DNA of 64,000 bases from Labilibaculum antarcticum. Its GTDB lineage: Bacteria > Bacteroidota > Bacteroidia > Bacteroidales > Marinifilaceae. The notes under the pieces were generated by a model. The model ran no database searches, was not told the origin of the DNA, and saw only the letters and a list, made by a program, of their open reading frames with translations. Both the position numbers and the translations under genes were made by a program. This document shows, piece by piece, positions 8,825 through 18,288 of this stretch. The stretch lies in assembly GCF_002356295.1 (NCBI RefSeq), contig NZ_AP018042.1, positions 4,248,361 to 4,312,360 on the forward strand, read 5' to 3'. The first letter of the stretch is position 1; the number at the start of each line of letters is the position of its first letter.

Positions 8825-10354
8825 ATGAAAAAATATAAATATTTATTATTATTATTGATAGGATTATCAATGTTTGGATGTTCAGATTTAGAGGAAGAGC
8901 CTGTAGGTTTATTAGCACCTGAAACTTTTTTTACATCCTTAGATAAAATACAAATTGCTGTAAATGGTGCTTATGGCCATATGCAACATAGATATTTTAT
9001 GTCCAGAGCGATGTCAATGTCTCTTATGTTGGGCAGTGACATGGTAGATCTTAATCCTGCCGTTACACAGGCAGAAAGAATTCAGTTTAATGACGTAAGT
9101 CTTCTAGCTGATAATTCAAATATTGCTAATTATTGGCCAAAATGTTATCAAATTATTGGCGCTGCTAATCAAGCTATTGCAGGAGCAGAATTGGTAGATG
9201 CCGATGCTGCTGAAGAAAATGCAATTATTGCGCAAGCTTATTTTGCAAGAGCATTTACGTATTTTCATTTAGTAAGACAATTTGGAGCTATTCCTTATTT
9301 AACTGAACCGGTAACAGATGTACAAGCAGCAGCTATTATTAGCAAAACTTCAGCTGCTGATGTATATACAAATATTATTGCAGATTTAGAGTTCGCTAAA
9401 GAATGGTTGCCAAATACCCAAGTAGCGAGATCTATACCTGCTAAATCAGCGGCTAGTTCTTATTTAGCCTTGGTGTATTTAACCATGGGAGACTATCAAA
9501 ACGCGTATGATGAGGCCAAAGAGGTTATTGATAATGAAGGGGTTTATGATTTAGGTTTAGAATCTGATTTTCAAGATTTATATGATTATTCTAAAACAGA
9601 TGCTTCTAAAGAACCAATATTTGTAATAGATTTTATTGGAACTTCCGATGGAGATCAGGGGAGAGATTATTTAGCAGCATATACAGGTATTCGAAGCGAT
9701 GAGCAGTATGGTTATTCTGGAGGTTGGTCTGTATTGGTCCCTTCTGTAGCTGTATATACTACTTGGAATGATCAAGATTATAGAAAAGCAGTTAGTCTTG
9801 ATGCTACAGGCGTTTTTGGTGGTGAAGTACATCCTTATACCGAGTTTACAAATTTCTACGGTGCAAGTGTAAATAGTCCACATATTGCAAAATATACACG
9901 TAAAGCAGGACCAGCTTCTAATGGAAATGGTAGAAATACAAATAGTAATTATTTGATGATGCGTTATGCAGAAGTATTGCTAATTGCTGCAGAATCATTA
10001 AATGAAATTACTCCAGGAACTGCAGAGGCCGAAGGTTATGTGAATCGAGTTAGAGCTAGAGCAAGATCTGGAGCAGCAGGTAGTACGCCAAGTGCTGTCC
10101 CTGCCAACGTTTCTGGATTATCTCAAGACAATTTTAGAACTTTGGTTTTAGAAGATCGAAAATTGGAGTTGGCTTTTGAGTGTAAAAGATGGTACGACAT
10201 TGCTAGAAGAAAAATGGGAAATGAAGTATTTAGTGCTTCTGGATTAGAAGGATTAAAAGCACAATTTAACCCGAATCAAAATTATTTATTTCCATTACCT
10301 GCAAATGAATTAGTAAGAAATTCGAACTTATTACCTCAAAATGCTGGGTATTAA
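8825..10354 (+). CDS. susD: SusD/RagB-type surface glycan-binding lipoprotein
   Basis: 509 residues with a lipoprotein signal (LSMFGCSDLEEEP; Cys at residue 19) and the SusD fold: N-terminal TPR-like helices (AYGHMQHRYF, AQAYFARAFTYFHLVRQFG), a central variable part, and the C-terminal signature NYLMMRYAEVLLIAAESLNE followed by LEDRKLELAFECKRWYDIAR. It forms the lid of the SusC barrel and delivers oligosaccharides. It is translated just after SusC in the same operon. The C-terminus ends at a normal place for the family. Confidence 0.95.
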   Translation: MKKYKYLLLLLIGLSMFGCSDLEEEPVGLLAPETFFTSLDKIQIAVNGAYGHMQHRYFMSRAMSMSLMLGSDMVDLNPAVTQAERIQFNDVSLLADNSNIANYWPKCYQIIGAANQAIAGAELVDADAAEENAIIAQAYFARAFTYFHLVRQFGAIPYLTEPVTDVQAAAIISKTSAADVYTNIIADLEFAKEWLPNTQVARSIPAKSAASSYLALVYLTMGDYQNAYDEAKEVIDNEGVYDLGLESDFQDLYDYSKTDASKEPIFVIDFIGTSDGDQGRDYLAAYTGIRSDEQYGYSGGWSVLVPSVAVYTTWNDQDYRKAVSLDATGVFGGEVHPYTEFTNFYGASVNSPHIAKYTRKAGPASNGNGRNTNSNYLMMRYAEVLLIAAESLNEITPGTAEAEGYVNRVRARARSGAAGSTPSAVPANVSGLSQDNFRTLVLEDRKLELAFECKRWYDIARRKMGNEVFSASGLEGLKAQFNPNQNYLFPLPANELVRNSNLLPQNAGY

Positions 10355-10376
10355 TCCAAAATAAAGAATGTTAGAT

Positions 10377-10447
10377 TAGTAGTGTGCTAATTATACTGTG
10401 AACAGGAGTCCATGATTTGTTTTATGGACTCCCAACACAGCTACTAA
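10377..10447 (+). terminator. Compound hairpin after susD
   Basis: GGAGTCCAT (10405-10413) pairs perfectly with ATGGACTCC (10424-10432), inside a weaker outer stem (TAGTAGTGTG from 10377 with CACAGCTACTA to about 10447). There is no T run, so it is more likely to act as an RNA-stability or processing element between susD and the lyases than as a full terminator. Confidence 0.45.
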
Positions 10448-10552
10448 TTTGTTAAGAATATTTGTGACTTAAATTTCACCAAAGATACCAATACCTAAAT
10501 TCCTTTTTTATTCTATAGTCATCATTTTCAGCTACACAAGTAAAGTGGTGGT

Positions 10553-10667
10553 TGCTAAATTGTCAAGTGAGGTATTTCTGAGGTGAGATGAATAGTTCTG
10601 AGTCAATACATCGATTTGAAATTTGGTAAATCGATACAAATAGATTTATAAGAAACAAAATATACTT
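10553..10667 (+). pseudogene. Internally deleted remnant of the heparinase-type lyase
   Basis: The left part (10553-10585, TGGTGGTTGCTAAATTGTCA onward) aligns with window positions 6-45, inside the partial lyase gene. The right part (10600-10667) aligns with that gene's last bases and stop plus the following TATAAGAAACAAGATATACTT. About 0.8 kb of the gene between the two is missing. So a second copy of the lyase stood immediately upstream of the PL17 gene and was lost by internal deletion. Confidence 0.7.
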
Positions 10668-10676
10668 TACTAGATC

Positions 10677-12929
10677 ATGAGTAAATTAAAAACATACATT
10701 CTCTTCCTATTTTTTATAGTACTTGCTAATTGGGCTTATTCTCAAACTCATCCTAATTTAATTTTAACGAAAAAGGGAGTTGTAGAAATAAGAGAGCAGT
10801 TGAGTCAATTGCCTATGTTACAATCATCACTTCAGCAGGCAATCGACTTGGTGGATGGTGAAATGCTAAAAGGAATTGATGTTCCTGTGCCTAAGGATAT
10901 GGCTGGCGGATATACTCATAATCGTCATAAGAAAAACTATGTGCTAATGCAAAAGGCTGGGGTTTTATTTCAAATTACCCAGGATGAAAAATATGCCGTT
11001 TATGTACGCGATATGTTGATGGAGTATGCTAAAATGTATCCAACATTGGGATTGCATCCCGCAAACAGGTCGTATGCGCCAGGGAAAATTTTCTGGCAAA
11101 ATTTGAACGATGCCAATTGGTTGGTTTATACCAGTGAGGCTTACGATTGCGTGTACGACTGGTTGTCGGCAAAAGAAAGAAAAAAATTAGAGAAGGACCT
11201 TTTCCGTCCTTTCGCAGATCACTTGTCTGTTGATTCACCACAATTCTATAATCGTGTACACAATCACAGTACCTGGGGAAATGCAGCAGTCGGAATGATT
11301 GGTTTTGTAATGAATGATCAGGAATTGATTGACCGAGCTTTTTATGGTTTAAAATCAGATAATATTAAAGCAGATCAGAAGGATAACGATGGTGGCCTGA
11401 TAAAAATGCCTGGACAAGGTCAGGCTGGTTTTTTTGCACAACTGGACAATTTGTTCTCACCTGACGGATATTATACCGAAGGACCTTACTATCAGAGATA
11501 TGCCATGTATCCTTTTGTGATGTTTGCTGAAGCGATAGAAAATTATCGTCCGGAGGTAAAAATCTTTGAATATCGCGACAGCCTTTTGGTGAAAGCGGTT
11601 CAAACACTATTGAATTTGACAGATGTTAATGGCTTGTTTTTCCCGATTAACGATGCTCTAAAGGGAATGTCATACCTGTCAAGAGAACTGGTTTCTTCTG
11701 TCGATATTGTTTATCACTTTGGAGGTCAGGATGCAGGATTGCTATCGGTGGCTGAACAGCAAGGTCAGGTAATGCTAGATGATAGCGGTTTAGCGGTAGC
11801 TAAAGCAATTCAGGAAGGAAAACAAAAAGCATATCAAAAGAAATCGGCCAACTATAAAGATGGAGCAGCAGGTAATGAAGGAGCCTTAGGTATTCTTCGT
11901 GCCGGAAAGGGCGAGAATGAACTTTGCCTTGTCATGAAAAATACTTCTCAGGGAATGGGACACGGTCATTTCGATAAACTGTCTTTTTCACTTTACGATG
12001 ATAAAGGGGAAGTTATTCCTGATTATGGTGCTGCCCGATATGTAAATATTGAACAAAAATTCGGTGGAGGATATCTACATGAAAATACAACTTGGGCGAA
12101 ACAAACTGTGGCTCACAATACGGTTGTTGTGAATGAAATTTCTCATTTTGGTGGAAAAACAGATACAGGAAATAAATTTCATTCAGAACCTTACTTTTTT
12201 GATGCCGACCAGGAGAATATCCAGATCATTTCGGCCAAAGAAAACAATGCATATCCAGGTGTGAAAATGCACCGAACTTTAGCTTTGATTTCGGATACTA
12301 GATTCGAAAAGCCAATATTATTAGACGTATTCTGTGTGAATTCAGATACAGCACAACAATACGAATTGCCTTACCATTTTACAGGGCAACTACTTTCTAC
12401 CAACTATGAATATCAGTGTCCCGAAGTGCTTACAAAAATGGGGGAATCTTACGGATATCAGCATCTGAGACTGGAAGCAGAAGGCCAGGTAAAGGGAGGT
12501 AATGCAAAAGTAAGCTGGCTTGCAAATAATCGGTTCTATTCATTAACAAGCTATGTGAGTCCTGAGGATAAACTGTTATTGGTACGTCTAGGAGCTAATG
12601 ATCCTAATTTTAATCTTCGACAAGAACCCGCTTTTATCATTCGAAAAAATCAACAAAAAGATGCAGTGTTTGTATCGGTAGTTGAAGTTCATGGAAAGTA
12701 CGATAGAGTAACAGAGTTTGCAGACAATGCTTTTAGTAGTATTTCAAAAGTAGATCTTTTAGTGAATACCGATGAGTATACTGCAGTCGCTTTTCAAGAT
12801 AAAAAAGAGAATAAGTGGGTGTTGATTCTTGCGAATCAAGAGGCTTGCAAAGACAGTAAGCATCAGCTAAATGTAAATGGAACTGATTACATGTGGAGCG
12901 GTGCGTATCATTTTATACAATCCAAATAA
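10677..12929 (+). CDS. PL17-family alginate (oligoalginate) lyase
   Basis: 750 residues: signal peptide (to ~22), alpha/alpha toroid, then a heparinase II/III beta-sandwich domain from about 400. Motifs match PL17 oligoalginate lyases: VHNHSTWGNAAVGM places the conserved Asn196/His197, and the tyrosine-rich segment DGYYTEGPYYQRYAMYPF (residues ~263-280) carries the expected catalytic Tyr. A His/metal region follows (GMGHGHFDKLSFSLY, ENTTWAKQTVAHNTVVVN). Such enzymes cut oligoalginate exolytically to unsaturated monouronate in the periplasm. It is 49 bases upstream of the PL6 gene, in the same orientation. Confidence 0.92.
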   Translation: MSKLKTYILFLFFIVLANWAYSQTHPNLILTKKGVVEIREQLSQLPMLQSSLQQAIDLVDGEMLKGIDVPVPKDMAGGYTHNRHKKNYVLMQKAGVLFQITQDEKYAVYVRDMLMEYAKMYPTLGLHPANRSYAPGKIFWQNLNDANWLVYTSEAYDCVYDWLSAKERKKLEKDLFRPFADHLSVDSPQFYNRVHNHSTWGNAAVGMIGFVMNDQELIDRAFYGLKSDNIKADQKDNDGGLIKMPGQGQAGFFAQLDNLFSPDGYYTEGPYYQRYAMYPFVMFAEAIENYRPEVKIFEYRDSLLVKAVQTLLNLTDVNGLFFPINDALKGMSYLSRELVSSVDIVYHFGGQDAGLLSVAEQQGQVMLDDSGLAVAKAIQEGKQKAYQKKSANYKDGAAGNEGALGILRAGKGENELCLVMKNTSQGMGHGHFDKLSFSLYDDKGEVIPDYGAARYVNIEQKFGGGYLHENTTWAKQTVAHNTVVVNEISHFGGKTDTGNKFHSEPYFFDADQENIQIISAKENNAYPGVKMHRTLALISDTRFEKPILLDVFCVNSDTAQQYELPYHFTGQLLSTNYEYQCPEVLTKMGESYGYQHLRLEAEGQVKGGNAKVSWLANNRFYSLTSYVSPEDKLLLVRLGANDPNFNLRQEPAFIIRKNQQKDAVFVSVVEVHGKYDRVTEFADNAFSSISKVDLLVNTDEYTAVAFQDKKENKWVLILANQEACKDSKHQLNVNGTDYMWSGAYHFIQSK

Positions 12930-12978
12930 TTACGAAACTGACAAGAAAACGAATTCAAATACATAAAAAGGAAACAAC

Positions 12979-15291
12979 ATGAAATTGTTTAAATCTATAA
13001 GTATTCTAACTCTAGCCTTATTCATTCTAACTTCTTGCGGAAGCAATTTAGGAAGTGTGGTTAGTAATATGACTGAGTTAAAATCGGCTATTGATAAAGC
13101 TCAACCAGGAGATGTTATTGTAATGTCAAATGGTATTTGGAAAGATGCTGAAATAGATTTTAAGGCCAAGGGTTTAGTCGATAAACCTATCGTTTTAAAA
13201 GCAGAAACTCCAGGACAAGTTTTTATTGAGGGACAATCATTTTTAAAAATTGCTGGTCATTATCTTGAGGTTCACGATCTGTACTTCCGAAATGGTTATA
13301 CACCTATTAATAGTGTTATTCAATTTAAAAGCGACAAAGAGAATGCGGCATACGATTGTAAGGTGGTAAATTGTGTCATTGAGAATTTTACGCAATTAGA
13401 TAGAAGAAAAAAAGATCATTGGGTAGAATTCTGGGGACAGCGTAACCAGTTGCTATCTTGTTATATAGCTGGAAAGTCTAATAATGGACCAACAGTTAGA
13501 GCTGAATTAGAGGGAAATCAACATGCAAATTGTCATCACGTAATCGCTCATAATTATTTTGGCCCACGTCCAAGAAGAGGAGGACCAAGAGGTGAAACAA
13601 TGCAATTAGGTGATAGTTATACATCAATGGTTCCTGCTTTTATTGAAGTAAGAGATAATTTTTTAGACAGGTGTAATGGTGAGGTAGAGGTTATTTCCAG
13701 TAAATCGAATTACAATCAATTCATCAATAACGTTTTTTATAAGTGCGAAGGATCGCTTGTATTGCGTCATGGGAATTATGCTACTATCGATTCCAACTGG
13801 TTTATTGGAGATGATAATTCAGATAATATTGGAGGAGTAAGAGTGATTAATACGGGTCACTGGATTACCAACAATTATTTCTACAACTTAAAAGGAAACG
13901 AATTTCGCAGTGCTATTGCTGTAATGAATGGAATTCCAAAATCACCATTAAACAGATACAACCAGGTTACAGATGTGGTAATAGCCCATAATAGTTGGGT
14001 TGATTGTATTAGTCCATTGCAGTTTAGTGTCGGTTCTAATGTAAATAAGAGTGATGTTTTGCCAAAATCAGAGATTAGATCAGCACTTCCTATTCGAACA
14101 ACAGTTGCTAATAATATCATTTATAATAGCAAAACGGTAAGTAAAGCTATCGTAAAATATTATGACACTCCGGGTGATATTGATTTTAAATATAACTATG
14201 TAAGTGGAGTTGAGGGTGTTGAAAATATAGATGGTTTTATTAATACAGAAATGAATGTTAGTAATGGGCAATCGAATGTGCCTTTTGTTCAATTAGCAGA
14301 TTCTAATGCCAAACTGTTCGACGGATTCGATTTTTCCACTATAAATAACGATATATTCTCAAATAGCCGTAGTGCAAATCAAGCGGGTGCAATTTGTGCA
14401 GTTAAGGATGCAAAATATAAAGTGATTGATGTTGATAAGTATGGACCATCTTGGTTTGTAGTTTCAAAGGGGAATGCAAATGCAAAGCGTGTTACTGTGA
14501 AATCGAGTGAGGATCTTTATGCTTCATTTGAAAAAGCAAATAATGGCGATACGATCATTATTGATGCTGACATACTGAAGCTGAATAAAACGATTCAAGT
14601 AAATAAAAGTGTAGTTCTTGCTTCTAGTAAAAAAGAGCAGCAAGTAAGTCTGCAATTTACATCGGAAGAAAATGTTCCAGCCTTTGAATTAGGCCCAGGT
14701 GTAGATATTAATCTAAAACACCTAATTGTTGAAGGATCAAAAACTTTAACCTGTTTTGAACCTAATCATGCAGATATGTCAATTGCAGCAAATGTGTTTG
14801 TTGACGATTGTACGTTAAGTGGATTTAATTCCATTTACAGATCTAAAAAAGGTTCGTTTACAGATACAGTAAAAGTGGTTAATTCAGTAATGAAAAACTT
14901 GGTTAATGGGTTTATTCTACATTCGGAAACGGATGATAAAGGAGACTATAATGCAGAGTTTTTGATTCTAGAAAACAACCAAGTAAGTGATGTTGAAAAT
15001 GTATTTGTTGACTTCTATAGAGGAGGATATGATGAATCTACCATCGGCGGAAACTTTGTATTCAATAATAATACAGTTGAACGAGCAGGTAAAAGTGGTT
15101 CTGATGAAATTCTATTGAAAACTCAAGGGATTGTTAATGTTCAGGTTTTGAATAACACCTTTAGTTCTGTTCAGTCAGGTTTCATTGCTAGGTTGTGGGG
15201 AGAGAAAAATAATGTGGAAAGTGGAAATACAATTCAAGGAAAGTCAAAAATTGTAACAGATGAATTTCTGACTCAAAAACTGCTGTATTAG
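12979..15291 (+). CDS. PL6-family alginate lyase lipoprotein
   Basis: 770 residues with a lipoprotein signal (LFILTSCGSN; Cys20) and a right-handed beta-helix of the chondroitinase-B/PL6 type. The PL6 active site is readable: calcium ligands in GEVEVISSKS (Glu235, Glu237), catalytic base Lys242 in the same motif, and catalytic acid Arg263 in LVLRHGN. A second beta-helical half starts at about residue 500, giving the two-domain layout known from AlyGC-like enzymes. As a probable outer-membrane lipoprotein it would cut alginate (guluronate-containing stretches are typical for the family) at the cell surface or in the periplasm and feed SusCD and PL17. Confidence 0.92.
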   Translation: MKLFKSISILTLALFILTSCGSNLGSVVSNMTELKSAIDKAQPGDVIVMSNGIWKDAEIDFKAKGLVDKPIVLKAETPGQVFIEGQSFLKIAGHYLEVHDLYFRNGYTPINSVIQFKSDKENAAYDCKVVNCVIENFTQLDRRKKDHWVEFWGQRNQLLSCYIAGKSNNGPTVRAELEGNQHANCHHVIAHNYFGPRPRRGGPRGETMQLGDSYTSMVPAFIEVRDNFLDRCNGEVEVISSKSNYNQFINNVFYKCEGSLVLRHGNYATIDSNWFIGDDNSDNIGGVRVINTGHWITNNYFYNLKGNEFRSAIAVMNGIPKSPLNRYNQVTDVVIAHNSWVDCISPLQFSVGSNVNKSDVLPKSEIRSALPIRTTVANNIIYNSKTVSKAIVKYYDTPGDIDFKYNYVSGVEGVENIDGFINTEMNVSNGQSNVPFVQLADSNAKLFDGFDFSTINNDIFSNSRSANQAGAICAVKDAKYKVIDVDKYGPSWFVVSKGNANAKRVTVKSSEDLYASFEKANNGDTIIIDADILKLNKTIQVNKSVVLASSKKEQQVSLQFTSEENVPAFELGPGVDINLKHLIVEGSKTLTCFEPNHADMSIAANVFVDDCTLSGFNSIYRSKKGSFTDTVKVVNSVMKNLVNGFILHSETDDKGDYNAEFLILENNQVSDVENVFVDFYRGGYDESTIGGNFVFNNNTVERAGKSGSDEILLKTQGIVNVQVLNNTFSSVQSGFIARLWGEKNNVESGNTIQGKSKIVTDEFLTQKLLY

Positions 15292-15387
15292 CATTTGAGT
15301 CATAATAATAAAATTTAAAAAGGATAAGATTGGGAGAGAGGTTGATCCTCTTGCTAAATAAAATATTTACTAAAAAAATAGCTAATC

Positions 15388-15762
15388 ATGGAAAAGAAAA
15401 CAGAAAGACAAAAGTTTTTTACATCAAAAGAAATGAAGTGGGAAGATCTTGGAGGAGGAGTTCAACGTCAGCTCTTAGGTTACGACAATCAAATTATGAT
15501 GGTGAAAGTGAAATTTGAGAAAGGTGCTGTTGGATCTACTCATGAGCATTTTCATACACAATCTACTTATTGTGCTGAAGGTAAATTTGAATTTACAATT
15601 GGCGACGATGTTAAGCTTGTCGGAGCAGGTGATGGGGTTTACATTAAACCGAATTTACCTCATGGTGCTGTTTGTTTAGAGGCAGGAATTCTAATTGATG
15701 TATTTAGTCCTGTTCGTGAAGATTTTTTAGATGGTAGTGCAGTTTCTTATTTTGGGAAGTAA
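15388..15762 (+). CDS. kdgF: KdgF-like cupin, unsaturated-uronate linearising enzyme
   Basis: 124-residue single-domain cupin. Metal-binding residues are seen in THEHFHTQS (His52, His54, His56, Gln58) and LPHGA (His92), in the order expected for KdgF. KdgF speeds conversion of the 4,5-unsaturated monouronate released by alginate or pectin lyases to the linear keto sugar (DEH). It lies between PL6 and the uronate transporter. The start at 15388 is chosen because it gives the full cupin. A C-terminal half copy lies at 902-1156. Confidence 0.92.
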   Translation: MEKKTERQKFFTSKEMKWEDLGGGVQRQLLGYDNQIMMVKVKFEKGAVGSTHEHFHTQSTYCAEGKFEFTIGDDVKLVGAGDGVYIKPNLPHGAVCLEAGILIDVFSPVREDFLDGSAVSYFGK

Positions 15763-15797
15763 GCTAAGGCCTTAACTAATAATTAAATACATTTCTT

Positions 15798-17261
15798 ATG
15801 AAATTAAAAGGTTTAAGATGGTGGATTATTGGCTTGATAATGCTTATCACAATAATAAATTATCTGGATAGGGGAACGCTCAATTACATGTGGGTTGCCA
15901 ATATAGAATACAAATTAGTCGACAACATTGATTCAGACCTGAGAAAAAATCAAGCTCAATTTAATGAGCAAGATAACACCTATCTTTTGGTAACTAAAAG
16001 AGGGGACGAAATTGTCCAAAGAGCTGATTATATTCACTTTAAAAATAAAGGGCAAATTGTAGTGAACCGTCAAGGTATGGCTTACGAACTAGGAATAGTT
16101 GAAGAAGGTGCAACACCTGAAGAGGCGTCAAGACAAGCCAAAAAACAACTAGGTATAATAACTATCTTTTTTATGATAGCCTATGGTCTTAGCCAAATGT
16201 TTTCAGGTAAATTATATGATAAAATAGGAACTCGTCGAGGTTTTGTGGTTTCTGTGTTTTTATGGGGAATTGCAGATGCTCTTACATCATTATCTCAAGG
16301 TAAAGTATCCTTAACTGGATTTAGAATGATGCTTGGTTTGGGTGAGGCTGGACCTTGGCCAGGAGCTACCAAGAGTAATGCAGAATGGTTTCCTCAAAAA
16401 GAACGGGCATTCGCACAAGGACTTTTTGGTGCCGCAGCATCTATAGGTTCTATTCTAGCTCCTATTATTATTCTAATGCTTTATATATCTATTGGTTGGA
16501 AAATGACTTTTGTAGTAGTCGGTGGTTTGGGTATACTTTGGTTAATTCCTTGGTTAATCATTAACAAAAAAGGGCCAAAAGAGCATCCATGGATTTCTGA
16601 AGAAGAAAAAGAATATATTTTGAGTGGTCAGCCAGAGGGAAAAGTTACCAATGAAGTAGGTAAAACATGGGGACAGTTATTGTCTAATAAGAAAAACTAC
16701 TCTGTAATTTTAGGTCGTTTCTTTCTTGATCCAATTTGGTGGATGTTTGTTACTTTCTTACCAATGTATTTAGTTGAAGAATTTGGTTTAAACATTACAG
16801 AATTAGCATTCTCAGCTTGGATACCTTATGTAGGTGCAATGATTGGATCTGTCGCTGGTGGTTGGTATTCTGGTTACTTAATTCGTAAAGGTGCAACAGT
16901 GGATAAAGCAAGAAAAACTGCTATGGTATTAGGTGGTTCAATTATCATACCTGCTATAATTGCTTCAGTTTTGGTTCCAAATGCAGTATTAGCGGTTATT
17001 TTAATGGCGTTTGTATTAGGTGGATTCCAATTTATGATGACAAATATTCAAACTTTACCTAGTGATTTACATGGAGGAAAATCAGTGGGTTCATTAGCTG
17101 GATTAGGTGGTGCTTCTGCTGTATTAGGAGTCATCTTAGCAATTCTTTTTGCTGGTTACATTACAAGTTGGCCACTATTGTTCGGATTGCTTGGAGCCTT
17201 AGTTCCATTGTCATTGGCTTCAATTTTCCTAACTGTAGGTAAGATTGAGCAAATCAAATAA
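15798..17261 (+). CDS. MFS hexuronate-type transporter with a large insertion after TM1
   Basis: 487 residues. TM1 (residues ~8-24, with INYLDRGTLNYMW typical of ACS-family uronate transporters such as ExuT) is followed by about 90 mostly hydrophilic residues before the second helix (IITIFFMIAYGLSQM, from ~120). Then the usual 12-helix MFS order follows, with GKLYDKIGTRRG as the loop 2-3 motif and GLGEAGPWPGATKS. The family is normally 420-440 residues, and the insertion explains the difference. It should carry the unsaturated uronate or DEH across the inner membrane. It sits 35 bases after kdgF and 43 bases before the SDR. Confidence 0.9.
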   Translation: MKLKGLRWWIIGLIMLITIINYLDRGTLNYMWVANIEYKLVDNIDSDLRKNQAQFNEQDNTYLLVTKRGDEIVQRADYIHFKNKGQIVVNRQGMAYELGIVEEGATPEEASRQAKKQLGIITIFFMIAYGLSQMFSGKLYDKIGTRRGFVVSVFLWGIADALTSLSQGKVSLTGFRMMLGLGEAGPWPGATKSNAEWFPQKERAFAQGLFGAAASIGSILAPIIILMLYISIGWKMTFVVVGGLGILWLIPWLIINKKGPKEHPWISEEEKEYILSGQPEGKVTNEVGKTWGQLLSNKKNYSVILGRFFLDPIWWMFVTFLPMYLVEEFGLNITELAFSAWIPYVGAMIGSVAGGWYSGYLIRKGATVDKARKTAMVLGGSIIIPAIIASVLVPNAVLAVILMAFVLGGFQFMMTNIQTLPSDLHGGKSVGSLAGLGGASAVLGVILAILFAGYITSWPLLFGLLGALVPLSLASIFLTVGKIEQIK

Positions 17262-17304
17262 AGCTTTTAATTATAAAATCAATATAACATTTAAACAAAT
17301 TATT

Positions 17305-18069
17305 ATGAAAGCAGAAGGAAAAGTAGCCATCATTACCGGTGGAGGCGGTGGAATTGGTTTTCAAGTTTCAAAAAAATTAGGTCAAGATGGTTATTCTGTA
17401 TTTTTAATGGATATAGCAGATGACGCAAAGGGAGCTGAAAAAGTAAAAGAGCTTGCCGCTGACGGAATTACCGCAGAGTATTTTAGCGTTGACCTTACAA
17501 AAGAAGATGGTGTAACTTCTACCATAAATAAAATTGGAGCAAAACAAGGTAAAATTGATCTTCTTGTAAATTGTGCAGGTGGACTAGGTGGAAGATCTCG
17601 ATTTGAAGAGATGACCACTGAATTTTTTAGATTTGTAATGGCTTTAAATCTTGATTCAGCATTTTTTACATCAAGAGCAGCTATTCCTTTTCTTAAAAAA
17701 GGTAAAAATGCTTCAATTATAAATTTCACTTCTAATGCAGCTTGGAATGGCGGAGGCCCTGGAGCTGGTGTTTATGGAGCATCTAAGGGAGCAGTTCAAT
17801 CACTTACAAGATCATTAGCAAAAGATTTGGCTGAATATGGAATTAGAGTAAATGCAGTATCTCCTGGTACTATTGATACGCCTTTCCATGCTCAAATTAA
17901 AGCGACTAAGCCTGAGGTATTTGCTTCATGGGCAAATAATATTATGCTTGGAAGAATAGGTAAACCAGAAGAAGTTGCTTCGGTTATATCTTTCTTAGCA
18001 AGTGATGATGCAGCTTTCATTACAGCTGAAACTATTCAAATTGGCGGAGGCCAAGCTTTAGGAATATAA
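17305..18069 (+). CDS. SDR-family oxidoreductase, probable DEH reductase, copy 1
   Basis: 254 residues of the classical short-chain dehydrogenase family: cofactor loop TGGGGGIG (residues ~11-18), NCAGG, catalytic Ser in NFTSNAAW, and Tyr157/Lys161 in GVYGASKGA. In alginate loci an SDR at this place reduces DEH to 2-keto-3-deoxygluconate with NAD(P)H. I chose the ATG at 17305, preceded by an A-rich leader, rather than an in-frame TTG at 17245 that overlaps the transporter. A near-identical copy follows at 18289. Confidence 0.88.
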   Translation: MKAEGKVAIITGGGGGIGFQVSKKLGQDGYSVFLMDIADDAKGAEKVKELAADGITAEYFSVDLTKEDGVTSTINKIGAKQGKIDLLVNCAGGLGGRSRFEEMTTEFFRFVMALNLDSAFFTSRAAIPFLKKGKNASIINFTSNAAWNGGGPGAGVYGASKGAVQSLTRSLAKDLAEYGIRVNAVSPGTIDTPFHAQIKATKPEVFASWANNIMLGRIGKPEEVASVISFLASDDAAFITAETIQIGGGQALGI

Positions 18070-18100
18070 GAGGTTTAGTTTTTTTATATATTTCAGTTTT

Positions 18101-18141
18101 TACGTCTGGAAATAACCAATATGAGGTCATATCCAGACGTA
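18101..18141 (+). terminator. Hairpin between the two SDR genes
   Basis: TACGTCTGGA (18101-18110) pairs perfectly with TCCAGACGTA (18132-18141); TTTAACTTC follows. It probably ends the transporter-SDR transcript. Confidence 0.6.
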
Positions 18142-18288
18142 TTTAACTTCTCCTTTAATTTGTGGAGAAAAGCAGAAAAGCTAAAAATAAAAAAAAAAGA
18201 TCTGCAAATTACAAAGAATAAACAAATAGGTTTTTCTTAATTATGATACAGATTCTTTATCGTTAATTATTTAAAAGAAATATTTATT

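Noticed and set aside
15330-15518. 62-codon frame overlapping the kdgF start
   Set aside because: It is out of frame with KdgF and is covered by its coding sequence.
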